64,000 nucleotides of DNA from an uncultured Oscillibacter sp. GTDB taxonomy: Bacteria > Bacillota > Clostridia > Oscillospirales > Oscillospiraceae. The stretch covers positions 1 to 64,000 of the forward strand of contig CAJUDV010000009.1 in assembly GCA_910585385.1 (NCBI GenBank), read 5' to 3'. Position numbers and translations under genes: made by a program. Of the stretch, positions 51,062 through 61,692 are shown piece after piece. Below the pieces are notes generated by a model. That model saw only the letters and a list, made by a program, of their open reading frames with translations, had not been told where the DNA came from and ran no database searches. Within the stretch, counting starts at the first letter, position 1. Every line of letters begins with the position of its first letter.

Positions 51062-51620
51062 ATTGACCCTCATGCGCATTATATTGACGCCTGTCTTTAT
51101 GGCGGTGCTGTACTGGGGCTTTCCCGGGGCGGATTACGCGGCCCTGGCCATCTTTATCATCGCCAGTCTCACGGACCTGCTGGACGGGAAGATCGCCCGG
51201 AAGTATCATCTGGTGACGGACTTTGGGAAGTTCGCCGACCCCCTGGCGGACAAGATTCTGGTGACCGCCGCCATGCTGTGGTTCGTGGAGGTGGGCCGGA
51301 TGCCCGCCTGGGCGCTGCTGGTGGTGCTGCTGCGGGAGTTTGCCGTCAGCGGCCTCAGGATGATCGCCAGCGACAAGGGGCGGGTCATCGCCGCCGGGTG
51401 GTCCGGCAAGGTAAAGACCGCCGCCACCATGGTGTGCCTGATTGTCATGCTCCTGCTGGGGCCGCAGATCGCCTGGGCGGCGTCCGATCCCCTGACCGCT
51501 GTGCCTGTTGGCTGGCTGCGGTGGATTGACCCCGTCTGCGTGTGGGTCATCGTGCTGACCACCCTCTACTCCGGCGTGGAGTACTTTGTGAAGAACCGGG
51601 ACGTCATCGCCTCGGCGTGA
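51045..51620 (+). CDS. pgsA: CDP-diacylglycerol-glycerol-3-phosphate phosphatidyltransferase
   Basis: A 191-residue polytopic enzyme making phosphatidylglycerol phosphate. The CDP-alcohol motif is complete: DGKIARKYHLVTDFGKFADP then LAD. Five to six helices. AGAGAGG upstream of the ATG. Followed by a terminator. Confidence 0.94.
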   Translation: MNLPNKLTLMRIILTPVFMAVLYWGFPGADYAALAIFIIASLTDLLDGKIARKYHLVTDFGKFADPLADKILVTAAMLWFVEVGRMPAWALLVVLLREFAVSGLRMIASDKGRVIAAGWSGKVKTAATMVCLIVMLLLGPQIAWAASDPLTAVPVGWLRWIDPVCVWVIVLTTLYSGVEYFVKNRDVIASA

Positions 51621-51629
51621 GAAAATGTG

Positions 51630-51665
51630 AAAACCCGGCTGTGAGAAATCACAGCCGGGTTTTGT
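51630..51665 (+). terminator. Terminator after pgsA
   Basis: AAAACCCGGCTGTGA-GAAA-TCACAGCCGGGTTTT, a perfect 15-bp stem. Confidence 0.9.
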
Positions 51666-51738
51666 GTGCTGTGCCCGGGCCGCCTCCGGAGTCCATACAG
51701 GGGGGCGGGGAGACACGGAGCTGGTTTGCGGGCCTGCT

Positions 51739-52305
51739 TCATGGCTCCATGAACCGCTCCCGGTCCCGCCGGATCTGCTTTTCGTACCGGTCCTCCTCAG
51801 AGAAGACGCAGCCGCAGTACTTCTGCATGTAGAACCCCAGCTCCCGGGCTCGCTGGTTCCCGGCCCGGAAATTGGGCCGGAAGTCGCGGTACAAAAACGC
51901 CACGCCGTACCGCCTCGCATAGGCCTCCGCCGCCCGGACGATGCCCTCATGGTCCTGGTAGAGGCTGGAGAGCAGGGTGGTGGTGAAGGCGGCAAAGCCG
52001 TGGTCCGCGGCGTATTTTGCCGTGCCCTCCAGCCGGTGGGCGTAGCAGTAGGCGCAGCGGCGGTCGATGTCCGCCGCCACGTGGCGGCAGAAGTCCCGCA
52101 GGCCGTAGTCCTCCAGGACCCGCACCTCCATGCCGATGGTGGGGGCGTACTCCAGCAGGCAGTCCCGCCGGGCCTGGTACTCCTTCCAGGGGTGGATGTT
52201 GGGGTTGTACCAAAACGCCACCGGCTCGATGCCCTCCCGGCGCAGGGGGTCGATGCAGGAGAGGGAGCAGGGGGCGCAGCAGGTGTGGAGCAGGACGGTT
52301 TTCAT
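51739..52305 (-). CDS. queH: Epoxyqueuosine reductase QueH
   Basis: A 188-residue QueH, which reduces epoxyqueuosine to queuosine in tRNA. Signature cysteines: HTCCAPCS (about 8-14), CAYCYAHR and YCGC, which bind an iron-sulfur cluster and the adjacent metal. It replaces QueG. Minus strand, alone. No clear preQ1 riboswitch upstream; the spacer contains a palindromic element about 160 bp away. Confidence 0.94.
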   Translation of the reverse strand: MKTVLLHTCCAPCSLSCIDPLRREGIEPVAFWYNPNIHPWKEYQARRDCLLEYAPTIGMEVRVLEDYGLRDFCRHVAADIDRRCAYCYAHRLEGTAKYAADHGFAAFTTTLLSSLYQDHEGIVRAAEAYARRYGVAFLYRDFRPNFRAGNQRARELGFYMQKYCGCVFSEEDRYEKQIRRDRERFMEP

Positions 52306-52462
52306 GGCTCATTCCTCGTTTCTGTTCTGATTCGCGGTCTCAAAAAACGCCTGATGTCTGGTTTCGCGCGCCGCCTCATTTTTAAGAGACGTGACAGGGC
52401 GCCCTCATCAGATGTTAGCATGAATAGGACAAGTATATCATAAGAAAAAGAGAAGACAATCC

Positions 52463-52629
52463 CTAGAGTCTGTATTAAAACCGTCAAAACGCCGTCTTAG
52501 GGCGCCTTTTTCCGCCGGGGCTGTATTGATTTGACTTGAAATCCGCCAGGATTCCCGCGTCAAATCGCCTTGCCCGACAGAAAAATCTGCTCCAATCCGG
52601 CATTCTGCCGGTTTTAAAACAGACTCTAG
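52463..52629. repeat. 167-bp palindromic MITE-like element, copy C
   Basis: Same orientation and nearly the same sequence as copy B (10235-10401); ends CTAGAGTCTGTATTAAAACC and (inverted) CTAGAGTCTGTTTTAAAACC. It sits in the divergent gap between queH and the dehydratase activase, whose remaining sequence is A/T-rich with no other gene. Confidence 0.9.
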
Positions 52630-52783
52630 ATTCCTATAAATTTCTTAACAGTTTTTTTACACTCTTTGCAGATTTTCGCAATTGCATATTTTGTCGGAAG
52701 AGAGTAAAATACCTGAGAATGAAAAGATTGCGGCAGAGCGTAAAAAAACCGGCGCAACCGTTTTCCTAAAGGAGGAACCAGCC

Positions 52784-55705
52784 TTGAAAGTGGGTCTTGA
52801 CGTGGGTTCCACCACCATCAAATGCGTGGTGCTGGACAACGCCGGAAACATTGCATACAGTACATACGAGCGGCATTTCAGCCATATTCTGGAGAAGTCC
52901 GGGGAGCTGCTGCGCCGGGTGGCGGGGGAGTACGTCCCCGGCGGCCGGGCGGAGTTTGCCATCTCCGGCTCCGCCGGCATGGGCATGGCGGAGGGAGTGG
53001 AGGTCCCCTTTGTGCAGGAGGTCTTCGCCACCCGGGTGGCCGCGAACCGTCTGGCCCCGGGCACGGACTGCGTCATTGAGCTGGGGGGCGAGGACGCCAA
53101 GATCCTCTTCCTCACCGGCGGCATCGAGGTGCGGATGAACGGCTCCTGCGCCGGCGGCACCGGGGCCTTCATCGACCAGATGGCCACCCTTTTGAAAATG
53201 ACCGCCGACGAGATGGACGAGGCCGCGTCCAAAGCGGAGAAGACCTACACCATCGCCTCCCGGTGCGGCGTGTTCGCCAAGAGCGACGTGCAGCCCCTCA
53301 TCAACCAGGGGGCCCGGAGCGAGGACATCGCCGCCAGCATCTACCAGGCGGTGGTGAACCAGACCATCGCGGGCCTGGCCCAGGGCCGGCCCATCCGGGG
53401 GAATATCCTGTATCTGGGGGGGCCGTTGACCTTTTCCAAGTGCCTGCGGGAGAGCTTTGACAAAACGCTGGGGGTCGCCGGCGTCTGTCCCGAGAACAGC
53501 CTGCTGTTTGTGGCCCTGGGGGCGGCCTATTACTCCGACCGGGAGTTTGACCTGAACGAGATCTGCGGCCGGCTGGAGGAGCGGGGAGTTTCCGAGACCT
53601 ACCGCAGCCAGCCGCCCCTGTTTGAGAGCCGGGAGGAGTACGAGGCCTTCCGGGCCCGCCACGCCAAAGCTGCCGTGCCCCGGGCCCCCTTCAGCCCGGA
53701 CTACGCCGCGCCGGTGCACATTGGCATCGACTCCGGCTCCACCACCGTGAAGCTGGCGGTGATTGACCAGGAGGCCCGCCTCCTCTTCACGGATTACCGG
53801 CCCAACCTGGGCAACCCCGTGCCCCTGATCCGGGAGGCGCTGGAGCGGCTGTACGACGAGCATCCGGCCCTCCACGTGGCCTCCGTCACCACCACCGGCT
53901 ACGGCGAGGATCTGGCGAAAAACGCCTTCCACGCTGACTACGGCGTGGTGGAGACCGTGGCCCACTTCACCGCCGCCCGGTATTTCCTGCCCAATGTGGA
54001 CTTTATCATCGACATCGGCGGGCAGGACATGAAGTGCTTCAAGATCGAGGACGGGGCCATCAGCAACATCTTTTTGAACGAGGCCTGCTCCTCCGGCTGC
54101 GGCAGCTTCCTCCAGACCTTTGCCCAGGCCCTGGGGTACGACGTGAAGGAGTTCGCGAAGCTGGGCCTTTTCGCCGGCCGCCCCGTGGACCTGGGCAGCC
54201 GCTGCACAGTGTTCATGAACTCCAGCGTGAAGCAGGCCCAGAAGGACGGGGCCACCATCGAGAACATCTCCGCCGGCCTCTCCATCTCCGTGGTGAAAAA
54301 CGCCATCTACAAGGTCATCCGCGCCGCCTCTCCGGAGGAGCTGGGGCGGAACGTGGTGGTCCAGGGCGGCACGTTTTACAACGAGGCGGTGCTCCGGGCC
54401 TTTGAGAAGGAGATGGGCGTGGAGGTCATCCGGCCCGACGTGGCGGGGCTCATGGGGGCCTACGGCGCGGCGCTGTACGGCCGGGGCAGGGCCGCGGCGG
54501 GGCAGGTCAGCTCCCTTTTGGACCGGGCGGCCCTGGCCGCCTTCTCCCAGGAGACGGAGAGCCGGGTCTGCGGCCTGTGCGGCAACAACTGCCAGCTCAC
54601 CGTCAACACCTTCGCCGACGGCGGGACCTTTATCAGCGGCAACCGCTGCGACCGCCCCGTTACCGGCCGGGAGGACACCGGCGAGCGGAACCTGTACGCC
54701 TACAAGCGCGGGCTGATTCTGGGTTACAAGCCCGTGCCCGGAAAGCGGGGGAAGATCGGCCTGCCGCTGTGCCTGAACTTCTGGGAGTTGCTGCCCTTTT
54801 GGCACGCCTTCTTCACCAGGCTGGGCTTCGCCGTGTACCACAGCCCCCTGTCCAGCCGGGATCTGTATCTCAAGGGCCAGGGCACCATCCCCAGCGACAC
54901 CGCCTGCTTTCCGGCCAAGCTGGCCCACGGGCATATCCGCTTCCTCTCCAGGCTGGGGCTGGACGCCATCTTCTACCCCTGCATGACCTACAACATCGAC
55001 GAGGGCCTGGGGGACAACCACTACAACTGCCCCGTGGTGGCCTACTACCCGGAGGTCATCGCCGGCAACTGCCCGGAGGTCAAAGAGACCAAATTTATCT
55101 ATGACTACGTGGGCCTCCACCGGCCCAAGGACTTCACCAGGAAGATCTTTGCCATCCTGCGGCGGTATTTCCCGGACATCACGAAGGGAGAGGTGAAGGA
55201 CGCCGCCGGCGCGGCCTACGCCGAGTACGCCCACCACATGTCCCTCATCCGGAAGGAGGGGGCGCGGATCATGGACCAGGCCCGGGTGGAGGGCCGCCGG
55301 ATCATCGTGCTGGCGGGCCGCCCCTACCACGCGGACCCGGAGATCAACCACGGCATCGACACGCTGATTGCCCGCTCCGGCGCGGCGGTGGTGACGGAGG
55401 ACTCCATCTCAAACCGGGTGGAGAAGTTCCCCACCACGGTGCTGAACCAGTGGACCTACCACTCCCGGCTGTACGCGGCGGCCAAGTACTGCTGCTCCCA
55501 GCCCGACATGGATCTGGTGCAGCTGGTGAGCTTCGGCTGCGGCGTGGACGCCATCACCACCGACGAGACCCAGGCCATTTTGCAGGATGGCGGCAAGCTG
55601 TACACCCAGCTGAAAATTGACGAGATCACAAATTTAGGCGCGGTGCGCATCCGCCTGCGGAGCCTCTTCGCCGCCCTGGATGAACAGACGCAAAAGGAGG
55701 TATGA
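52784..55705 (+). CDS. 2-hydroxyacyl-CoA dehydratase activase (large fused form)
   Basis: A 973-residue protein with two tandem BadF/HgdC-type ATPase domains (VGLDVGSTTIKCVV and IGIDSGSTTVKLAV; NGSCAGGTGAFID and EACSSGCGSFLQTF carry the cluster cysteines) followed by DUF2229 and a HgdB-like region (CGLCGNNCQLTV, FYPCMTY). It uses ATP to pass an electron to the partner dehydratase. The TTG at 52784 has AAAGGAGG eight bases upstream; earlier in-frame starts lack a site. Followed 4 bp later by the dehydratase-like gene. Substrate cannot be told from sequence. Confidence 0.88.
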   Translation: MKVGLDVGSTTIKCVVLDNAGNIAYSTYERHFSHILEKSGELLRRVAGEYVPGGRAEFAISGSAGMGMAEGVEVPFVQEVFATRVAANRLAPGTDCVIELGGEDAKILFLTGGIEVRMNGSCAGGTGAFIDQMATLLKMTADEMDEAASKAEKTYTIASRCGVFAKSDVQPLINQGARSEDIAASIYQAVVNQTIAGLAQGRPIRGNILYLGGPLTFSKCLRESFDKTLGVAGVCPENSLLFVALGAAYYSDREFDLNEICGRLEERGVSETYRSQPPLFESREEYEAFRARHAKAAVPRAPFSPDYAAPVHIGIDSGSTTVKLAVIDQEARLLFTDYRPNLGNPVPLIREALERLYDEHPALHVASVTTTGYGEDLAKNAFHADYGVVETVAHFTAARYFLPNVDFIIDIGGQDMKCFKIEDGAISNIFLNEACSSGCGSFLQTFAQALGYDVKEFAKLGLFAGRPVDLGSRCTVFMNSSVKQAQKDGATIENISAGLSISVVKNAIYKVIRAASPEELGRNVVVQGGTFYNEAVLRAFEKEMGVEVIRPDVAGLMGAYGAALYGRGRAAAGQVSSLLDRAALAAFSQETESRVCGLCGNNCQLTVNTFADGGTFISGNRCDRPVTGREDTGERNLYAYKRGLILGYKPVPGKRGKIGLPLCLNFWELLPFWHAFFTRLGFAVYHSPLSSRDLYLKGQGTIPSDTACFPAKLAHGHIRFLSRLGLDAIFYPCMTYNIDEGLGDNHYNCPVVAYYPEVIAGNCPEVKETKFIYDYVGLHRPKDFTRKIFAILRRYFPDITKGEVKDAAGAAYAEYAHHMSLIRKEGARIMDQARVEGRRIIVLAGRPYHADPEINHGIDTLIARSGAAVVTEDSISNRVEKFPTTVLNQWTYHSRLYAAAKYCCSQPDMDLVQLVSFGCGVDAITTDETQAILQDGGKLYTQLKIDEITNLGAVRIRLRSLFAALDEQTQKEV

Positions 55706-55709
55706 GGAT

Positions 55710-57056
<1,347 letters not shown>

Positions 57057-57085
57057 CCGCTGTGGAGAGACAAATTGAAACCAAA

Positions 57086-57122
57086 AGAGGAAGCGCCGTG
57101 GAAAACGGTGCTTCCTCTTTTT
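57086..57122 (+). terminator. Terminator after the dehydratase operon
   Basis: AGAGGAAGCGCCGT / ACGGTGCTTCCTCT stem with T run. Confidence 0.88.
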
Positions 57123-57160
57123 GCATTGTTATTTTTCCCTGAGAGCAAGTGCCCTTGATG

Positions 57161-57508
57161 TTACTTGTCGTATTCCCTTTTTCGCATCGAATCTTTCATT
57201 GCGCAGACAAGGTCGGTAATCAGACGGAGTTCCTTGGGGGAACAGTCCCTGGTGAGATCTGCAAGTTGATTTTCAAAGGCCGCTCTCTCACACAAAATGC
57301 TGTCGCATAGAAGATCATTGACGGATACGCCCAACACATTTGCGATTTTCACCAAAGTATTGAGCCCAACCTTGGAAGCGGCCCGCTCTATATGGGAAAT
57401 ATTAGATGGTTCAATTCCTACTTTCTCCGCCAAGGTTTCCTGGGTCATGTTTTGGCTTTTCCGTATATGGCGAAGGCGCTGGCCAAGCGCGGGATAATCC
57501 AGTTCCAT
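57161..57508 (-). CDS. XRE-family transcriptional regulator
   Basis: A 115-residue regulator with an N-terminal HTH (LRHIRKSQNMTQETLAEKVGIEPSNISHIER) and a C-terminal helical tail. The ATG at 57508 has GGAGG seven bases upstream; a start 30 codons earlier was rejected. Second of two minus-strand XRE genes. Lower GC than its surroundings. Confidence 0.85.
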   Translation of the reverse strand: MELDYPALGQRLRHIRKSQNMTQETLAEKVGIEPSNISHIERAASKVGLNTLVKIANVLGVSVNDLLCDSILCERAAFENQLADLTRDCSPKELRLITDLVCAMKDSMRKREYDK

Positions 57509-57597
57509 TCCTCCACCTCCCATCATGTTATTGTAACCCCTTGACGTTGCTTCCTTTTCACATTGCCCCAGAAGTAAATTCTGCCGCCCCGGAATCA

Positions 57598-57843
57598 CTA
57601 TTTTTCAATCTTGAATTTCAAAAGAATATATGGTTCTACTTCTAAGACAGCTGCAATATTGAAAAGCAGTTCCAATGAAAGTCCCCTGTGCATTCTCGGA
57701 GCCTCAACAGATGCCAAATGTTGACGGCTGATCCCAAGGAGTTCCGCCAATTGTTCCTGTGAATAGCCCTTCTTTTTCCTATAATAGCTGATTGCATAGG
57801 ACAGGGATTCTATGCGCTCTGTATTATCAAATTGCTGTTCCAT
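57598..57843 (-). CDS. XRE-family transcriptional regulator, short
   Basis: An 81-residue HTH protein (AISYYRKKKGYSQEQLAELLGISRQHLASVE) with a short C-terminus. It lies divergent to the gene at 57998 across a perfect palindrome, and is thus the best candidate to bind it. Low GC, perhaps horizontally acquired with its neighbour. Confidence 0.85.
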   Translation of the reverse strand: MEQQFDNTERIESLSYAISYYRKKKGYSQEQLAELLGISRQHLASVEAPRMHRGLSLELLFNIAAVLEVEPYILLKFKIEK

Positions 57844-57897
57844 GCGATCACCTGCCTCGTTAGGATTATTTTAACGAAAATAGGTGATCTTAAAAAC

Positions 57898-57930
57898 AAT
57901 CTGTAACACGTCATTGACGTGTTACAGATT
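57898..57930. promoter_or_regulatory. Perfect 33-bp palindrome, candidate operator
   Basis: AATCTGTAACACGTCA, one T, then its exact reverse complement. It lies in the divergent gap between the XRE gene and the gene at 57998. The long perfect arms fit an operator for a dimer or tetramer better than a terminator, because neither gene ends here. Confidence 0.6.
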
Positions 57931-57997
57931 ATATCATATAATTACGGCATGATAAATCAACAGAATTTTCTGCTTTTACTTCAAGGGGGGTGTTGAT

Positions 57998-58609
57998 TTG
58001 GAGAAACGATCTGAAACCCGCAGCCCTGTATGGATCAAACATGCCACGCTGTTTATTCTTTTTTTGCTCTTCTTATATGGTTTTTGGCTGCGCGGCATCG
58101 CCGCGGAGCGTGAGGCCGCCGTCTGGCGGAGAATCTTCCTGACGCCGGAGCCGGATCTCTGTGCGCTGTGCGGATATGGCGGCGGCCCGCGGTATCACGC
58201 GCCCTGCCTTGTGAATCTCTCCACAGGTGAAGTGGGCGAGATGCGGATTTATGACCCGGACCCTGTGCGGATTTGGGAAGTCAGCGAAGTACAGCAGTCG
58301 GGTACGTTTTCACTGCTCCGCTGTGCCGGGGTTACGGCGGTGCGGGATACAGACGCCCACACCTGTACGGCGGGGCTGCCGCGGAGGGCGGATGGACTGG
58401 CCCCGGAGCATTTCTGCCGGAACTGCCGTGCGCGGATCGCGGAAGCCTCCCACCGGGGGTTTATTCTCGCGGACCTCTACGACCTGGCGGATATTCAAGT
58501 GTATGCGCTCTCCGGTGAGGCGTCTTACTCCGTCCACGGCTATGATGTCTCGGTCAGCCGCAGGGGAGGAGACAGGCTCCTGCATGTCGAGATCACAGGC
58601 GGGCTATAG
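57998..58609 (+). CDS. Membrane-anchored cysteine-rich hypothetical protein
   Basis: A 203-residue product: one membrane helix (about 16-33) then a soluble domain with paired cysteines CALC (55-58) and CRNC (about 147-150) and three further Cys, suggesting a zinc or redox site. TTG start at 57998 follows AAGGGGGG. No family recognised. Its partner regulator is probably the divergent XRE protein. The stop overlaps the convergent cutC end. Confidence 0.65.
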   Translation: MEKRSETRSPVWIKHATLFILFLLFLYGFWLRGIAAEREAAVWRRIFLTPEPDLCALCGYGGGPRYHAPCLVNLSTGEVGEMRIYDPDPVRIWEVSEVQQSGTFSLLRCAGVTAVRDTDAHTCTAGLPRRADGLAPEHFCRNCRARIAEASHRGFILADLYDLADIQVYALSGEASYSVHGYDVSVSRRGGDRLLHVEITGGL

Positions 58610-59356
58610 CAGCCCGTGGACAATCTCCGCGCAGAGGCGGAACTCCTCCGGGTCCGTCCGCCAGATCTCATACTCCGACAGAGAGGGCAGGCCCATGGAG
58701 ACGCCGGCCTTGCGGTAGACCATGCCGCTGTCAATGGACGCGCCCCGGCCGCTGGTGTGGAAAGCGGTGATGCCCGCGCCGTCGAAGATTGCCCGGATGT
58801 TCTCCTTTTTCACGCCGCACCCGACCATGACGCCGATCCGGCCCGCCGCCCGGGCGCGGAGGGTCCGCAGGATCTCCAGCCCCGCCGGGGCGCTGGAGGC
58901 CTGGCCGGAGGTGAGGATGGTCCGGCAGCCCAGGGCCACGGCGGCCTCCAGGGCCTCCAGGGGGTCCCGGGTCATGTCAAAGGCCCGGTGGAGGGTTACC
59001 TCCATGTCCCCTGCGCAGTCCATCAGGCGGCGCATTTTGTCCATGTCCAGGGTTCCCTCCGGCGTCAGAGCGCCGATGACTACGCCATTCGCCCCCAGGG
59101 CCCGGAAAGCCCGGATCTCCGTACACATCTCCTCCATCTCCGGCTGGGAGTAGAGAAAGTCGCCGAAGCGGGGGCGGATCAGGACGTTGACGGGAACCGC
59201 GACGTCCCGATGGACCTGCTTGAACAGGGCGGGGGAGGGGGTGGTGCCGCCAATGGCCAGGTTGGCGCACAGCTCCAGCCGGTCCGCGCCTGCCAGGGCG
59301 GCCGCGGCGGCGGAGGCGTAGGAGTCTACGCAGCCTTCGATCAGTGGTGTGTCCAT
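58604..59356 (-). CDS. cutC: CutC family protein
   Basis: A 250-residue TIM-barrel CutC: CVDSYASAAAAALAGADRLELC, VNVLIRPRFGDFLYS, VTLHRAFDMTRDP, ILTSGQASSAPAG, VMVGCGVKKENI. Named for copper homeostasis, though its true activity is unsure. The ATG at 59356 follows AAAGGAG; an upstream extension was rejected. Confidence 0.93.
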   Translation of the reverse strand: MDTPLIEGCVDSYASAAAAALAGADRLELCANLAIGGTTPSPALFKQVHRDVAVPVNVLIRPRFGDFLYSQPEMEEMCTEIRAFRALGANGVVIGALTPEGTLDMDKMRRLMDCAGDMEVTLHRAFDMTRDPLEALEAAVALGCRTILTSGQASSAPAGLEILRTLRARAAGRIGVMVGCGVKKENIRAIFDGAGITAFHTSGRGASIDSGMVYRKAGVSMGLPSLSEYEIWRTDPEEFRLCAEIVHGLL

Positions 59357-59384
59357 TAAAAAAAGCTCCTTTCCAAAAATGACC

Positions 59385-60188
59385 TCAGTCCCGCACCAGC
59401 ACCTGCAGTTCGGTGACATACTCCTCCTCGTGGCGGGTGTCGTGGACGTCGACGCGGTACAGCTCCAGAGGCGGCGCGGCGGGGGTGAGGCCCCGCTCCC
59501 GAACGCCCCGAAGCAGCGTCTCCAGGTGCCGCTCCAGCCGGTCGTATCTGCCCCGGTAGAAGAGCCCGGCGTACCGTCCGGCGGGGAGCAGGGCATCCCG
59601 GGGGCCGCCGGGGGGCGTGAGGAAGAACACACAGGAGAAGTGGCTGAAGATCCCGCGCCGCAGGCTCTCCCCGTCCAGAATGGCCCCCATGGTCTGGGCC
59701 CCCATGACCTTGATGTAGTCCTGGTGCCGTCTCTCCAGCTTTTTCAGCAGGAAGTCAATTTCCTTCTCCAGAATTAGATTCTCCCGGAGAAAGACATAGG
59801 GCCGGGACTCCTCTTCCGTGACGCTGACCTCGCCCTCCGCCACGGCACGGTACCGCTCCAGCCGCTTCCGGCGCTGCCTCGCCTCCTGCCGGGCGGCCCG
59901 GAGGGAGGCCAGCTTTTCCTCCAGCAGCGATTCCTGCCGGTCCAGCAGGGACAGCGTCTCCTCCACGCTGCGCCGCTCCAGATAGGCCCGGATGTCCTCT
60001 GTGGGCAGGTCCAGTTCCCGCAGGGAGCGGATGACGTTCAGGGCGCACACGTCCTGGATGGTGTACATCCGGTATCCGCTCTCCCCCCGGAGGGGGTGAA
60101 GCAGTCCCTTCTCCTCGTAGTAGCGCAGAGTATCCGGGTGGAGATAGAACAGCCGGGCGATTTCATGGATCTTGTAGAGGTCCTTCAT
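59385..60188 (-). CDS. MerR-family regulator with effector-binding domain
   Basis: A 267-residue regulator with MerR HTH (KIHEIARLFYLHPDTLRYYEEKGLL), a coiled linker (about 75-125) and a C-terminal GyrI-like ligand domain (about 150-265). This is the BmrR layout of multidrug-sensing activators. ATG at 60188 follows AGGAGG. It is divergent from a MATE exporter, its probable target. Confidence 0.88.
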   Translation of the reverse strand: MKDLYKIHEIARLFYLHPDTLRYYEEKGLLHPLRGESGYRMYTIQDVCALNVIRSLRELDLPTEDIRAYLERRSVEETLSLLDRQESLLEEKLASLRAARQEARQRRKRLERYRAVAEGEVSVTEEESRPYVFLRENLILEKEIDFLLKKLERRHQDYIKVMGAQTMGAILDGESLRRGIFSHFSCVFFLTPPGGPRDALLPAGRYAGLFYRGRYDRLERHLETLLRGVRERGLTPAAPPLELYRVDVHDTRHEEEYVTELQVLVRD

Positions 60189-60362
60189 TTTCTGCCTCCT
60201 GGGGGTTGACTTTCGGATGATACGAGGGTTTATGATGTAGCCAGCAGGCGGACCGTGGCCCGCCTGTGGATGAAGCGCGTGTGGGTTTTCCGCGGAGTCA
60301 GGCACGTTGGCCGGTGATGCGGCCCTCGGTGCCGGCGGCAGCCGCGGCGGGAGGTTGGGAGT

Positions 60363-61685
60363 TTGGAATTGCGAAAGAGATTTTTAAAATTTGTCCTGCC
60401 GTCCATCGCGTCGATGTGGGCCTTTTCCCTCTACACCATGGTGGACGGCGTGTTTGTCGCCCGGGGGGTGGGGGAGACCGCCATGGCGGCGGTGAACCTG
60501 TCCGCGCCCTTCACGTCGCTGGTCTTCACGGTGGGTGTGCTGCTGGCGACGGGCACCTCCACGGTGATCTCCGTTGCCCTGGGCCGGGGGGAGCTGGAGC
60601 GGGCCCGGAACGATTTTAACCAGAATCTGGCGGTGACGGCGGCTGTGAGCCTGCTTCTCACCGCGCTGGTGCTGCTGAGTCTGGAGAGGACGGCGCTGAT
60701 CCTGGGGGCCACGCCGGACACGCTGGAGTATGTGAAGGAGTACGTGGGCACGATCGCTGTGTTTGCCGTCTTTTTCACCGTGTCCTACAATCTGGAGGTT
60801 CAGGTCAAAGCCAACGGGGCCCCGCAGGTCAGCACCGTGGGCGTGCTGTCCTGCGCGCTGATGAACGTGGCCCTGGACGCCCTGTTCGTGGTGGGCCTGG
60901 GCTGGGGCGTATGGGGAGCCGCTCTGGCCACGGGCCTGGCGCAGGTGAGCTCCACCGCCGTGTTTTTGGTCTACTTCCTCACCCACCGGGAGCGTCTCCG
61001 CCTGGGCCGGTTCCGGCTGAAATTGAGGCGCTACCGCCGTATCGTGCCCCTGGGCCTCTCCGAGGGGCTCAACGAGCTCTCCAACGGCCTGGTGATTTTT
61101 CTCTTCAACCACACCATCCTGCGCTTCATTGGAGAGCAGGCCCTGCCGGCCTACACCGTCATCAGCTACGTCAACACCCTGGTGCTCATGACCATGACCG
61201 GCGCCGCCCAGGGGATGCAGCCCCTGGTGAGCTACGCCCTGGGGGCCGGGCGGCAGGAGGAGTGCCGCCGGCTTTTGAAATACGGCGTTGCCGCCGCGGC
61301 GCTGTTCGCGGCGCTGTCCTTCGCCCTGGGGGAACTGGGAGCGCCGCTGATTGTGGGGGTGTTTCTGGATCGGGGCAGCGCCATTTTTGACTACTCCGTC
61401 TCCGCCCTGCGGATGTACGCCTGGAGTTTCCTGGCGGTGGGGTTCAACGTGATCTTCGCCGCCTTCCTCACCGCGGTGGAGCGGCCTGCCCCGGCCCTTG
61501 CCATCTCCCTCAGCCGCAGCCTGGTGCTGCTGTCCGCCAGCCTGCTGACGCTGCCCGTGCTGTTTGGGGACCGGGGCATCTGGTTTTCCACGCTGGCATC
61601 GGAGCTGGGATGCCTGGTGATCACTGCCGCCTGCGCCGCCGCCTACTTTCGCGAAGGGCGGGAGGATGCGGGCCCTCTGTCCTGA
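60363..61685 (+). CDS. MATE-family efflux transporter
   Basis: A 440-residue, 12-helix MATE protein (FVLPSIASMWAFSLYTMVDG, VALGRGELERARNDFNQNLA, GLSEGLNELSNGLVIFLFNH). Probably exports drugs or other organic cations using Na+ or H+. TTG start at 60363 follows GGGAGG. Divergent from the BmrR-like regulator, which suggests ligand-induced expression. Confidence 0.92.
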   Translation: MELRKRFLKFVLPSIASMWAFSLYTMVDGVFVARGVGETAMAAVNLSAPFTSLVFTVGVLLATGTSTVISVALGRGELERARNDFNQNLAVTAAVSLLLTALVLLSLERTALILGATPDTLEYVKEYVGTIAVFAVFFTVSYNLEVQVKANGAPQVSTVGVLSCALMNVALDALFVVGLGWGVWGAALATGLAQVSSTAVFLVYFLTHRERLRLGRFRLKLRRYRRIVPLGLSEGLNELSNGLVIFLFNHTILRFIGEQALPAYTVISYVNTLVLMTMTGAAQGMQPLVSYALGAGRQEECRRLLKYGVAAAALFAALSFALGELGAPLIVGVFLDRGSAIFDYSVSALRMYAWSFLAVGFNVIFAAFLTAVERPAPALAISLSRSLVLLSASLLTLPVLFGDRGIWFSTLASELGCLVITAACAAAYFREGREDAGPLS

Positions 61686-61692
61686 CGGCGCG

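Noticed and set aside
52306..52462. preQ1 riboswitch upstream of queH
   Set aside because: QueH acts late in queuosine synthesis and no preQ1-type pseudoknot sequence was evident.
52766..55351. Minus-strand open frame of 861 codons opposite the dehydratase activase
   Set aside because: Composition (His, Val, Gly, Gln rich) and lack of any motif show it is a shadow of the GC-rich activase gene.
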